Source: Candidatus Uhrbacteria bacterium RIFCSPHIGHO2_02_FULL_53_13 | GTDB taxonomy: Bacteria; Patescibacteriota; Patescibacteriia; UBA9934; UBA11717 | Length of the DNA stretch: 19,891 nt | Direction of reading: 5' to 3' | Assembly: GCA_001791035.1 (NCBI GenBank) | Contig: MGDX01000036.1 | Location: 956 to 20,846, forward strand | Notes under the pieces: model-generated | Seen by the model: only the letters and a program-made list of their open reading frames with translations | Told to the model about the DNA's origin: nothing | The model's database searches: none | Position numbers and translations under genes: made by a program | Shown here: in pieces, positions 13,713 through 19,891 of the stretch | Layout: the number at the start of each line of letters is the position of its first letter | Numbering within the stretch: the first letter of the stretch is position 1

Positions 13713-13740
13713 TTGCACCTCTCGCACATCGTGATAAGAT
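13713..13740 (+). promoter_or_regulatory. Promoter for the 122-aa gene
   Basis: TTGCAC (13713-13718), a 16-bp spacer and the extended -10 TGATAAGAT (13732-13740). The predicted start near 13747 gives a ~74-nt leader that contains the CACTACT heptamer repeats. Confidence 0.55.
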
Positions 13741-13777
13741 GATGTTCCGTTGAGGCTTCGCAAGCGCTATGCAAGCC

Positions 13778-13812
13778 CACTACTCACTATTCACTACTCA
13801 CCACTCACTTTT
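13778..13812 (+). repeat. Five imperfect 7-bp tandem repeats before the 122-aa gene
   Basis: CACTACT, CACTATT, CACTACT, CACCACT and CACTTTT in a row, ending 8 bp before the ATG at 13821. The purine-poor run would be unstructured in mRNA, which could help ribosomes reach a start that lacks a Shine-Dalgarno sequence. The period equals that of the TGATACn array at 3095. Confidence 0.75.
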
Positions 13813-13820
13813 TTTCAAAT

Positions 13821-14189
13821 ATGCACCCAAACTTCGAAAAAGTCCTGCGTTTTGCACAGACCACTGGGGATAAGTTGGTGGTAACTAACACACAAGGAGA
13901 CGAGCCGATTGTCGTCATGTCGCTCACGGCTTACGCGGAGCTCATTGGATTTTCTTCGCTCAAGCAATCTGTTAGGGAGGACATGATAGAGAGTGAGGCT
14001 GTTGATAAGGAAGAAAAGAACCAGCCACAAGTACAAAAAACCCTCGAAAAACCCATATTTCAAAAGCCAAAAGACACAAAAGGCTCGGTCAATAATGTGA
14101 TCGTGAACGATGCTCCAGTTTTAGCCGAAAAACAGGAACAAAATGATGGAATGGGTGAGGAACAGTTTTATCTGGAACCGGTGGAGTAG
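13821..14189 (+). CDS. Hypothetical protein with a YefM/Phd antitoxin-like N-terminus, upstream of tuf
   Basis: 122 residues. The first 45 (FEKVLRFAQTTGDKLVVTNT, then QGDEPIVVMSLTAYAELIGF) resemble the N-terminal DNA-binding fold of Phd/YefM antitoxins, where a Gly-(D)-Glu-Pro turn is followed by VV.MSL..Y..L. From about 50 to 110 the chain is charged and low-complexity (Lys, Glu, Gln, Pro), probably disordered. It ends with the compact motif EEQFYLEPVE. No toxin gene adjoins it. In my recollection, short proteins of this kind with a similar FYLEPV tail occur in CPR genomes, but I cannot verify this. The role might be transcriptional regulation or a tethering peptide; function is unassigned. 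Confidence 0.82.
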   Translation: MHPNFEKVLRFAQTTGDKLVVTNTQGDEPIVVMSLTAYAELIGFSSLKQSVREDMIESEAVDKEEKNQPQVQKTLEKPIFQKPKDTKGSVNNVIVNDAPVLAEKQEQNDGMGEEQFYLEPVE

Positions 14190-14215
14190 CGGTCGAGAGA
14201 TTTTACTGCTTGGAC

Positions 14216-14244
14216 TTGCGCCTTTTTGGGGGAGGTGTTATCAT
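14216..14244 (+). promoter_or_regulatory. Promoter of tuf
   Basis: TTGCGC (14216-14221), a 17-bp spacer and TATCAT (14239-14244) preceded by TG plus one base, making an extended -10. The predicted start near 14251 leaves a ~100-nt leader before tuf. Confidence 0.6.
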
Positions 14245-14269
14245 CCGCTCGCTCATAGTTTGGATCTCT

Positions 14270-14285
14270 ATTGCGATTTCGCAAT
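14270..14285 (+). terminator. Hairpin in the tuf leader, terminator/attenuator-like
   Basis: ATTGCGA (14270-14276) and TCGCAAT (14279-14285) form a short stem followed by TTTATTTATT. It lies ~20 nt after the predicted tuf start. It could attenuate tuf, end read-through from upstream, or be neutral. Confidence 0.4.
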
Positions 14286-14349
14286 TTTATTTATTCTGTG
14301 CTGTATCTGATGCACAATCGAGTGTTCAGATGGCACGTCATCATACGTT

Positions 14350-15540
14350 ATGGCAGAGCAATTTGAACGAGGTAAGCCGCACGTAAACGTTGGAACCATC
14401 GGTCACGTGGACCATGGTAAAACGACGCTGACTGCAGCCATCTTGAAGGTATTGTCGGCAAGCGGCATGAAGGCATCTGAAAAGAGCGTGGACGCGCTCG
14501 ATAAGGCCCCGGAGTCTAAGTCACGCGGTATTACGATCGCGACGGCTCACGTTGAGTATGAGTCTGCAGGTCGTCACTATGCGCACGTGGACTGTCCTGG
14601 CCACGCCGACTATGTGAAGAACATGATTACGGGCGCGGCTCAAATGGATGGAGCTATTTTGGTGGTGAGCGCGGCGGACGGCCCTATGCCTCAAACGCGC
14701 GAGCATATCTTGCTTGCTCGCCAGGTTGGTGTGCCGTATGTCGTGGTCTTCTTGAATAAAATTGATCAGGTAGACGATCCGGAGTTGGTGGACCTCGTGG
14801 AAGAAGAAGTGCGCGATCTGCTCAAAAAATATGAATATCCCGGGGATAAAACTCCGATCATTCGCGGTTCTGCATTGCAGGCTCTCGAAAATCCTTCGGA
14901 TGCCGAGAAGGCCAAGCCGGTTCTCGATTTGATCAAGACGCTTGATGAGTACATCCCAGAGCCGGTCCGCGATACGGACAAGCCGTTTTTGATGCCGGTG
15001 GAGGACGTCTTCTCTATTGAAGGACGCGGAACGGTGGTGACGGGACGCATTGAGCGCGGTACCATCAACTTGAACAACGAAGCAGAAATTGTCGGAATTC
15101 GTGAGACGCAGAAGACGGTTGTCACAGGAATTGAGATGTTCAACAAACAGCTCGATAAGGGGCAGGCCGGAGACAATGCCGGATTGCTCTTGCGCGGGGT
15201 AAAGAAGGAAGACGTTCAGCGCGGTCAGGTTGTGGCTGTTCCAGGTTCCGTGACCCCGCATACCGAGTTTGAAACGGAGGTTTACGCGTTGACCAAGGAA
15301 GAAGGCGGACGACACAAACCGTTCTTCAAGGGCTATAAGCCGCAATTCTTTATTCGTACAACCGATGTGACGGGTGAAGTGAACGATCTTGGCGGCGCTG
15401 AGATGGTGATGCCTGGTGACACGGTCAACTTGAAGGTCAAGCTCATCCAGCCGGTCGCGCTCGAAGAACAGACACACTTTGCAATCCGCGAAGGCGGTCG
15501 CACGGTTGGAGCGGGTGTGGTGACAAAGATTATTGCATAA
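14350..15540 (+). CDS. tuf: Translation elongation factor Tu
   Basis: 396 residues, full length. It starts MAEQFERGKPHVNVGTIGHV, with G1 GHVDHGKT (18-25), RGITIATAHVEYE from 59, DCPGHADY (81-88) and NKID (136-139, where most EF-Tus have NKCD or NKVD). Domain II includes GRGTVVTGRIERG and domain III ends with GGRTVGAGVVTKI. EF-Tu delivers aminoacyl-tRNA to the ribosomal A site. It has its own promoter and a strong hairpin directly after it, so it can be expressed well above the S10 operon genes that follow. No second tuf copy is in the window. Confidence 0.98.
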   Translation: MAEQFERGKPHVNVGTIGHVDHGKTTLTAAILKVLSASGMKASEKSVDALDKAPESKSRGITIATAHVEYESAGRHYAHVDCPGHADYVKNMITGAAQMDGAILVVSAADGPMPQTREHILLARQVGVPYVVVFLNKIDQVDDPELVDLVEEEVRDLLKKYEYPGDKTPIIRGSALQALENPSDAEKAKPVLDLIKTLDEYIPEPVRDTDKPFLMPVEDVFSIEGRGTVVTGRIERGTINLNNEAEIVGIRETQKTVVTGIEMFNKQLDKGQAGDNAGLLLRGVKKEDVQRGQVVAVPGSVTPHTEFETEVYALTKEEGGRHKPFFKGYKPQFFIRTTDVTGEVNDLGGAEMVMPGDTVNLKVKLIQPVALEEQTHFAIREGGRTVGAGVVTKIIA

Positions 15541-15550
15541 TCATAGGAAT

Positions 15551-15576
15551 GGGGGCGCTTGTGCGCCCCCGCTTTT
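15551..15576 (+). terminator. Strong hairpin between tuf and rpsJ (terminator or attenuator)
   Basis: GGGGGCGC (15551-15558) and GCGCCCCC (15563-15570) form a perfect 8-bp GC stem with a TTGT loop, followed by GCTTTT. The rpsJ ATG lies only 17 bases after the stem, with no room for a new promoter in between. Read-through must therefore feed the S10 operon. Confidence 0.8.
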
Positions 15577-15586
15577 CGTACCTTTT

Positions 15587-15922
15587 ATGGCAACTGAAAC
15601 GGCAAACAAAGGAGGTGACACACAGCGCATTCGTATTAAAATTCGCGCCTATGATCACAAAATTATTGATCAGGCAACCGAGATCATCGTGAAAACGGTG
15701 GAGCGTAGCGGGGCCAAGGTGCTGGGTCCCGTGCCGCTTCCGACGGAGAAAAAAAAATACACGGTGAACCGATCGACCTTTGTTCACAAAACGGCGCGAG
15801 ATCAGTTCGAGATGCGGACACACAAGCGTTTGTTCGACATTCTGGATCCGTCCGAGCGAACCATGGATGCACTCATGAGTCTCAACTTGCCTTCGGGAGT
15901 TGACATAGAAATCAAGATGTAG
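15587..15922 (+). CDS. rpsJ: 30S ribosomal protein S10
   Basis: 111 residues. The conserved part begins at TQRIRIKIRAYDHKIIDQAT and contains GPVPLPTEKKKYTVNRSTFVHKTARDQFEMRTHKRL, ending SGVDIEIKM. The first ~12 residues (MATETANKGGDT) are a short extension over the common ~102-residue S10. The open frame reaches upstream to 15533 through the terminator, so the ATG at 15587 is the start. S10 lies in the 30S head and also acts in transcription antitermination with NusB and NusG. It opens the S10 operon immediately after the tuf hairpin. Confidence 0.97.
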   Translation: MATETANKGGDTQRIRIKIRAYDHKIIDQATEIIVKTVERSGAKVLGPVPLPTEKKKYTVNRSTFVHKTARDQFEMRTHKRLFDILDPSERTMDALMSLNLPSGVDIEIKM

Positions 15923-16185
15923 AAAGAGATCTTGGCTCGCAGGAGAGCCAAGGACAGGTTCGCGGTTCACATTAGAACGACGCGTGCATAGAAGAAAGAT
16001 TTTGTGGCAGTCGCCTGTTGGGCGACTCTCTACAGGAAAACCTTCTGGGGCACAACGAATCGTTCAATCGAAAGGGGATTTCAATTGAATAACGCAGAGC
16101 CACATTCTTCGGGCACATGAAGAAGGCTAGAAGCCTTTTATGGAGAGTTCCATGAAAGACTTCTGGTTTTTTGAACCGGAAATAC
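15923..16185 (+). other. 263-nt structured gap between rpsJ and rplC, probable regulatory RNA leader
   Basis: Ribosomal operon genes downstream of this point are 2-12 bases apart, yet this gap is 263 nt and contains a series of stems: CTTGGCTC/GAGCCAAG (15931-15952), AGTCGCC/GGCGACT (16009-16027), TTCTTC/GAAGAA (16105-16124), AAGGCT/AGCCTT followed by TT (16123-16139), and CTGGTT/AACCGG (16163-16179) just before the rplC ATG. The r-protein L4 leader in E. coli lies upstream of rpsJ; a leader placed after rpsJ would let rplC-rplD and beyond be controlled separately. No clear promoter was found. A 12-codon ORF from ATG 16117 could be a leader peptide but is unsupported. Confidence 0.55.
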
Positions 16186-16791
16186 ATGAAAGCAATCATT
16201 GGCAAAAAAATTGGCATGACCCAGTTGTTTAGGGAAGACGGCACGGTAGTTCCCGTGACCTTGGTTCAAGCTATGCCGAACGTTGTAACGCAGGTGAAAA
16301 CGCTCGATCGCGACGGGTATTGCGCGGTACAGCTCGCAACCGGAAGCAAAAAGCGCGTCGCAAAAGCGCAAGCGGTTGCCTGGAAGAACCTTGGAACGTT
16401 TGATGAAGTAAGAGAATTTCGCGCGGACGACACCGACATGAGCGTGGGAGCGACGGTAGATGTTTCGGCTTTTACCGTCGGTGAAAAAGTCCATGTCATT
16501 GGCACGTCCAAGGGTCGCGGATTTCAGGGCGTTGTTCGACGTCACGGATTTCATGGGCACCCAAAAACGCACGGAACGAAAGACCAGGTTCGCATGTCGG
16601 GATCTGTCGGTGCCGGCGGTCCACAGCATGTGTTCAAGGGAGTGCGCATGGCCGGACAAATGGGCAATCAGCGCGTGACGGTGAAAAATCTGGAAGTGGC
16701 ACAGGTGCGCGTTGAAGAACACATCCTTGCCTTGAAAGGCGCGATTCCCGGAAGCCGCAATAGCACGGTTTTGATTCAAGCGGTCGCATAA
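16186..16791 (+). CDS. rplC: 50S ribosomal protein L3
   Basis: 201 residues from ATG 16186 (MKAIIGKKIGMTQLFREDGT), the family start; the TTG at 16171 would add five residues. Diagnostic are SKGRGFQGVVRRHGFHGHPKTHGT (the loop that reaches towards the peptidyl-transferase centre), the SVGAGGPQHVFKG segment and GRMAGQMG-like VRMAGQMGNQRVTVKNL. L3 is an early assembly protein of the 50S subunit. The gene follows the structured gap and is 3 bases from rplD. Confidence 0.97.
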   Translation: MKAIIGKKIGMTQLFREDGTVVPVTLVQAMPNVVTQVKTLDRDGYCAVQLATGSKKRVAKAQAVAWKNLGTFDEVREFRADDTDMSVGATVDVSAFTVGEKVHVIGTSKGRGFQGVVRRHGFHGHPKTHGTKDQVRMSGSVGAGGPQHVFKGVRMAGQMGNQRVTVKNLEVAQVRVEEHILALKGAIPGSRNSTVLIQAVA

Positions 16792-16794
16792 CTT

Positions 16795-17421
16795 ATGGAA
16801 ATCAAGGTGTACAACCTTCATGGGGAATCCGTCGGAACCGTGACCCTTCCGGAGCGTATGTTTTGCGTGGAGCCGAACGAAGCCTTGGTGCACGAAGCGG
16901 TTGTGGCACAAATGGCGAATGCGCGTGCGGTGATTGCGCATACCAAAGATCGCGGAGAAGTTCGTGGAGGTGGGCGCAAGCCGTGGAAGCAAAAAGGGAC
17001 GGGACGTGCGCGGCACGGTTCGCGACGATCACCGATTTGGTCCGGCGGAGGCATTACGTTTGGTCCAAACAGCGATCGTGAATACGGCGTGAAGATGAAC
17101 CGCAAAGCTCGTCGCAAGGCCCTGTATATGGTGCTTTCGGACAAAGTGGCGAACGACCGATTTGTCGTTGTGGACGATTTAAAATTTGATACGCCCAAAA
17201 CATCGGTGATGATGAAAGCGCTTTTAGCTCTTCCTCATGCCGATGGACGCACGCTTCTTGTGGTTGATCCATCGAACACCTCCGTGCGTCTTGGTGCGCG
17301 TAATGTTCAAAAGACAGAGACAATCGCGCCAAACAGCTTGAACGTTGTTGATGTGCTCAAGGCACATCGCGTGGTCGTATCGAAAGGAGATTTGGAGACT
17401 CTCGTAACGCATTTCAACTAG
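16795..17421 (+). CDS. rplD: 50S ribosomal protein L4
   Basis: 208 residues, usual length. VRGGGRKPWKQKGTGRARHG and the following SRRSPIWSGGGITFGP form the extended loop that lines the exit tunnel. MNRKARRKALYMVLSDK is typical of the globular domain, and the C-terminal VVDVLKAHRVVVSKGDLETL of its end. In E. coli L4 also represses the S10 operon through an RNA leader; whether it does so here is unknown, but the gap before rplC is a candidate target. Confidence 0.97.
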   Translation: MEIKVYNLHGESVGTVTLPERMFCVEPNEALVHEAVVAQMANARAVIAHTKDRGEVRGGGRKPWKQKGTGRARHGSRRSPIWSGGGITFGPNSDREYGVKMNRKARRKALYMVLSDKVANDRFVVVDDLKFDTPKTSVMMKALLALPHADGRTLLVVDPSNTSVRLGARNVQKTETIAPNSLNVVDVLKAHRVVVSKGDLETLVTHFN

Positions 17422-17422
17422 T

Positions 17423-17914
17423 ATGGGGTTGTTTGGAAAGAAAAAAGATCTTGTGGAAAAGCACGAAGAGCAGACGATGACTTCGAAGGCTTTGGATACA
17501 GTGAAGGAAGCGGACGCGACGGCGAACACTCCCGCAAAAAAGACCGCGACACAAAAGCGCGAAGGGAAGACGACGTTGAGAAAAGCTGTGGCGAAACCAT
17601 CACCAGTAAAAACAGCCAAGAAAGCCGGCCGTCAGGCGTATCGCGTTTTGCGCCGTCCGCTCATTACGGAAAAATCCGCGGTATTGGCGTCCGAAGGCGT
17701 GTACGTGTTTGAGGTCTATTCCTCCTGTGGGAAAGTCGAAGTCAAACATGCGATCAAAGAGCTGTATGGCGTCATGCCGCGGCGCGTGAACATGCTTGCC
17801 ATGGATGGAAAGCACGTGCGATTTGGCCGACGGAGCGGTGTGCGACGCGACTACAAGAAAGCATTCGTGTATCTCAAGAGCGGAGAAACGATTGATGTGT
17901 TTGATGCAAAATAG
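17423..17914 (+). CDS. rplW: 50S ribosomal protein L23 with a long basic N-terminal extension
   Basis: 163 residues, whereas L23 is usually 90-100. The conserved domain starts near residue 73 (YRVLRRPLITEKSAVLASEG) and includes VEVKHAIKELYGVMPRRVN and the C-terminal YKKAFVYLKSGETIDVF. The first ~70 residues are rich in Lys, Ala, Thr and Glu (TPAKKTATQKREGKTTLRKA), low-complexity and probably disordered. The ATG at 17423, one base after the rplD stop, is the first available, and the extension is in frame without a better start near the core. L23 sits at the tunnel exit and docks trigger factor and SRP, so the tail could reach nascent chains or rRNA. Confidence 0.95.
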   Translation: MGLFGKKKDLVEKHEEQTMTSKALDTVKEADATANTPAKKTATQKREGKTTLRKAVAKPSPVKTAKKAGRQAYRVLRRPLITEKSAVLASEGVYVFEVYSSCGKVEVKHAIKELYGVMPRRVNMLAMDGKHVRFGRRSGVRRDYKKAFVYLKSGETIDVFDAK

Positions 17915-17919
17915 ATCGT

Positions 17920-18756
17920 ATGCCTATCCAACGATATAAACCAACCTCTGCCGGTCGGCGCAAATCCAGCGTCCAGACGTTTGACGATGTCACCGGAAAG
18001 GCAACGGTGCGAAAGCTCTTGAAGCCGCGCAAACAGCACTCCGGACGCACGAACGGAAAAATTACCGTGCGTCATCGCGGAGGCGGAGCGCGACGCAAAG
18101 TGCGCATCATTGACTTCAAACGTGAGAAGTTTGGCATTCCGGCAAAGATCACCGCGATCGAGTATGATCCAAATCGCAACGCGCGCATTGCTCTTGTTAC
18201 GTACGCCGATGGTGAAAAGCGTTACATCCTTGCGCCGCTTGGGGCCGTGGTTGGGATGCCGGTGATCTCGGACGTGAAGAAAGGACCCATGAAGCCGGGG
18301 AACCGATATCCGCTGTACTTGATTCCGGAGGGCATGCACGTGTATAACGTGGAACTGCAACCGGGAGCCGGCGGAACTCTGGTGCGCGGAGCGGGAAACG
18401 TCGCCACGTTCATGGGCGTGGATGGCAAGCATGCGCAGGTGCGTTTGCCGTCTGGTGAGGTGCGCTTGGTGAGTCGGGACTGCATGGCGACGATCGGACA
18501 GGTGTCCAACGTTGATCACCGTCTCATCCGCTGGGGGAAAGCGGGACGCATGCGTCATCGCGGATTTCGTCCATCGGTGCGTGGAAAGGCGATGAACCCC
18601 GTGGATCACCCGCATGGCGGTGGAGAGGGCAACAACCCTATTGGATTGAAGCATCCAAAGACGCCGAGCGGAAAACCGGCGTTGGGAGTCAAAACACGCC
18701 GCAAAAAAAGTTCCGATCGCCTTATTCTCCAGCGTCGAAAACGTAAGCAACGATAA
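17920..18756 (+). CDS. rplB: 50S ribosomal protein L2
   Basis: 278 residues, full length. N-terminal MPIQRYKPTSAGRRKSSVQT, RNTNGKITVRHRGGGARRK-like TNGKITVRHRGGGARRKVR, and the C-terminal RGKAMNPVDHPHGGGEGNN, which contains the conserved histidine close to the peptidyl-transferase centre. The end KTRRKKSSDRLILQRRKRKQR is normal. L2 helps join the subunits and supports peptide-bond formation. It begins 5 bases after rplW stops. Confidence 0.98.
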   Translation: MPIQRYKPTSAGRRKSSVQTFDDVTGKATVRKLLKPRKQHSGRTNGKITVRHRGGGARRKVRIIDFKREKFGIPAKITAIEYDPNRNARIALVTYADGEKRYILAPLGAVVGMPVISDVKKGPMKPGNRYPLYLIPEGMHVYNVELQPGAGGTLVRGAGNVATFMGVDGKHAQVRLPSGEVRLVSRDCMATIGQVSNVDHRLIRWGKAGRMRHRGFRPSVRGKAMNPVDHPHGGGEGNNPIGLKHPKTPSGKPALGVKTRRKKSSDRLILQRRKRKQR

Positions 18757-18768
18757 CTGTCACTCCGT

Positions 18769-19032
18769 ATGTCACGCAGTCTGAAAAAAGGACCCAACGT
18801 TGACGAGCGCCTTCTCAAAAAGGCGGCCGCTCTTCCGGTCGGTTCAAAGCAGGTGATCAAGACGTGGAATCGTTCGGCGGTGGTAACGCCTCAAATGGTT
18901 GGATATACGTTTGGGATTCACAACGGGAAAGTCCATGTGCCGATTGTCATTGTCGAGAACATGGTCGGCCACAAACTCGGAGAGTTTTCCGCCACGCGTA
19001 AGTTTATTCGACACTCCGGAAAGAAAGAGTAA
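18769..19032 (+). CDS. rpsS: 30S ribosomal protein S19
   Basis: 87 residues, near the usual 90. MSRSLKKGPNVDERLLKKAA at the start, IKTWNRSAVVTPQMVGYTFG, and HNGKVHVPIVIVENMVGHKLGEFSATRKF are diagnostic. The glycine-rich basic tail is short (RHSGKKE). S19 works with S13 in the 30S head near the A-site tRNA. It lies 12 bases after rplB and 2 before rplV, without a Shine-Dalgarno sequence. Confidence 0.97.
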   Translation: MSRSLKKGPNVDERLLKKAAALPVGSKQVIKTWNRSAVVTPQMVGYTFGIHNGKVHVPIVIVENMVGHKLGEFSATRKFIRHSGKKE

Positions 19033-19034
19033 CT

Positions 19035-19583
19035 ATGGTACAAACATCCGCCAAACTTCGCTTCTTGCGCATGTCGCCACGAAAGGTACGACTCGTGGTT
19101 GATGTGGTGCGCGGCCTGTCGGTGGATGAGGCGTTGGCCCAGCTTCGGTTTTCGTCAAAGGCGGCCGCACGTCCTGTGCGTAAGCTCATCGAATCAGCGG
19201 TTGCCAACGCCGTGCACAACGATCACTTGCAACGTGAAGCGCTCTATATTGCGCAGATTGTGGTGGACCAGGGTCCGACGTACAAGCGGTCGCAACCGCG
19301 CGCGTTCGGTCGAGCGGGGATGATTCGCAAGCGCACGAGCCATGTGAGCGTGACGGTAGCACCGCGTGAGGGCGCTGTGGCAAAAACGACGGCAAAGAAA
19401 GCGTTGGCTGATGCGCCAACCACAAAAAAGTCGGCTGTGAAACAGCGTGCTTCGTCGGCAAAAACCCCGACGGCCAAGCGTGCAGGAGCGGCAAAAAAGC
19501 CTGCAACAAAACCGCGAACGACGGCAACCAAGCCGCGCGCTCCGCGAGCAAAAAAGAGCTCTCCAACCAACAAGCAAGCATAA
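19035..19583 (+). CDS. rplV: 50S ribosomal protein L22 with a histone H1-like C-terminal tail
   Basis: 182 residues against a usual ~110. The normal fold occupies about 3-112: FLRMSPRKVRLVVDVVRGLS, AVANAVHNDHL, and the tunnel-lining hairpin around GPTYKRSQPRAFGRAGMIRKRTSHVSV. From residue 113 on the chain is made mostly of Lys, Ala, Thr, Pro and Arg (for example KRAGAAKKPATKPRTTATK), like histone H1 or polyphosphate-targeted PASK-type tails. The C-terminus of L22 lies on the outer 50S surface near the tunnel exit, so the tail could bind rRNA, nucleoid or membrane; this is inference. The stop is followed by rpsC three bases later. Confidence 0.96.
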   Translation: MVQTSAKLRFLRMSPRKVRLVVDVVRGLSVDEALAQLRFSSKAAARPVRKLIESAVANAVHNDHLQREALYIAQIVVDQGPTYKRSQPRAFGRAGMIRKRTSHVSVTVAPREGAVAKTTAKKALADAPTTKKSAVKQRASSAKTPTAKRAGAAKKPATKPRTTATKPRAPRAKKSSPTNKQA

Positions 19584-19586
19584 TCT

Positions 19587-19891
19587 ATGGGAAGCAAAGT
19601 GCATCCAAAGGCGTTTCGGCTAAGTACGATCGAGACATGGGACTCGAAGTGGTTTTCGATAAAGAACTTCAAATCATTTTTGAAAGATGATGTTCGTATT
19701 CGGGCGTATTTGAAAAAGAAATTCCGTGAGGCGAGTCTTCACAAGGTTACGATTGACCGATCGCGCAAGAGCGTGACCATTACGATTCATACGGCCAAGC
19801 CGGGATTTGTCATCGGTCGCGCAGGGAGCGGGATTGAGGATCTGAAGAAGGAACTTCAGAAAATATTTTTCCGCAACACGCGCACGGTGCT
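19587..19891 (+). CDS. rpsC: 30S ribosomal protein S3 (3' truncated by window)
   Basis: About 101 residues are visible. MGSKVHPKAFRLSTIETWDS is the typical start (consensus MGQKVHP.G.RLG). The KH domain is present with its GxxG loop in KPGFVIGRAGSGIEDLKKEL. S3 lies at the mRNA entry tunnel and contributes to helicase activity with S4 and S5. The gene continues beyond the window, and its start follows rplV by three bases with TCT before the ATG. Confidence 0.97.
   Translation, partial: MGSKVHPKAFRLSTIETWDSKWFSIKNFKSFLKDDVRIRAYLKKKFREASLHKVTIDRSRKSVTITIHTAKPGFVIGRAGSGIEDLKKELQKIFFRNTRTV

Noticed and set aside
12227..13780. 517-aa minus-strand ORF opposite the second ABC gene
   Set aside because: The plus-strand gene has all ABC motifs; the antisense product is His/Arg-rich low-quality sequence produced by codon bias.
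16117..16155. 12-codon leader peptide before rplC
   Set aside because: It lies inside the predicted stems, has no start support, and its codons show no clear attenuation pattern.

Overview
The window looks like part of the genome of a streamlined, uncultured bacterium. A member of the Candidate Phyla Radiation (Patescibacteria, possibly Parcubacteria-like) is my best guess. The basis is indirect: almost no Shine-Dalgarno sequences, lysine-rich extensions on ribosomal proteins L22 and L23, competence (ComEC) genes, a mini site-2 protease, and several small proteins I cannot assign. TGA is used as a stop, so the genetic code appears standard (no sign of the UGA-Gly code of some CPR lineages). 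No rRNA, tRNA, CRISPR array, insertion sequence or prophage gene was seen.

Layout. (1) 1-1150: the end of a ComEC DNA-uptake channel, split into a membrane ORF and a separate metallo-beta-lactamase ORF that overlap by ATGA. (2) 1128-2426: a promoter, nucleoside diphosphate kinase and a stand-alone class I glutamine amidotransferase. (3) 2443-2748: a self-contained non-coding RNA locus with phased TGTGGA boxes, a consensus-like promoter, a ~205-nt RNA closed by a 9-bp terminal stem, and an intrinsic terminator. (4) 2749-4213: an intergenic stretch with heptamer and inverted repeats, an M50 site-2 protease, and a small membrane protein on the minus strand. (5) 4232-7559: the str operon (rpsL, rpsG, fusA), driven by a near-consensus promoter preceded by an 11-bp tandem repeat. 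A 182-nt imperfect palindrome with perfect 26-bp ends lies in its leader. (6) 7570-14189: an accessory block between fusA and tuf. It holds two overlapping unknown genes, two full ABC half-transporters, a minus-strand PD-(D/E)XK-like protein, a 39-aa ORF with its own promoter and hairpin, and a YefM/Phd-like N-terminal-domain protein. (7) 14216-19891: tuf followed by a strong terminator hairpin, then the S10 operon (rpsJ, a structured 263-nt gap, rplC, rplD, rplW, rplB, rpsS, rplV and the 5' part of rpsC).

How the genes fit together. Most of the window is the translation core (S12, S7, EF-G, EF-Tu, S10, L3, L4, L23, L2, S19, L22, S3) in the usual bacterial order, but with EF-Tu separated from EF-G by about 6.8 kb. 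Regulation seems to sit in RNA structure between genes: the rpsL leader palindrome, the tuf/rpsJ hairpin and the rpsJ/rplC gap. The start codons share an unusual property: every start I selected has a pyrimidine at -1 (mostly T) and nearly all lack a Shine-Dalgarno motif. Several promoters share the extended -10 word TGATAnnnT, in two cases so close to the ATG that the mRNA would be leaderless or nearly so.
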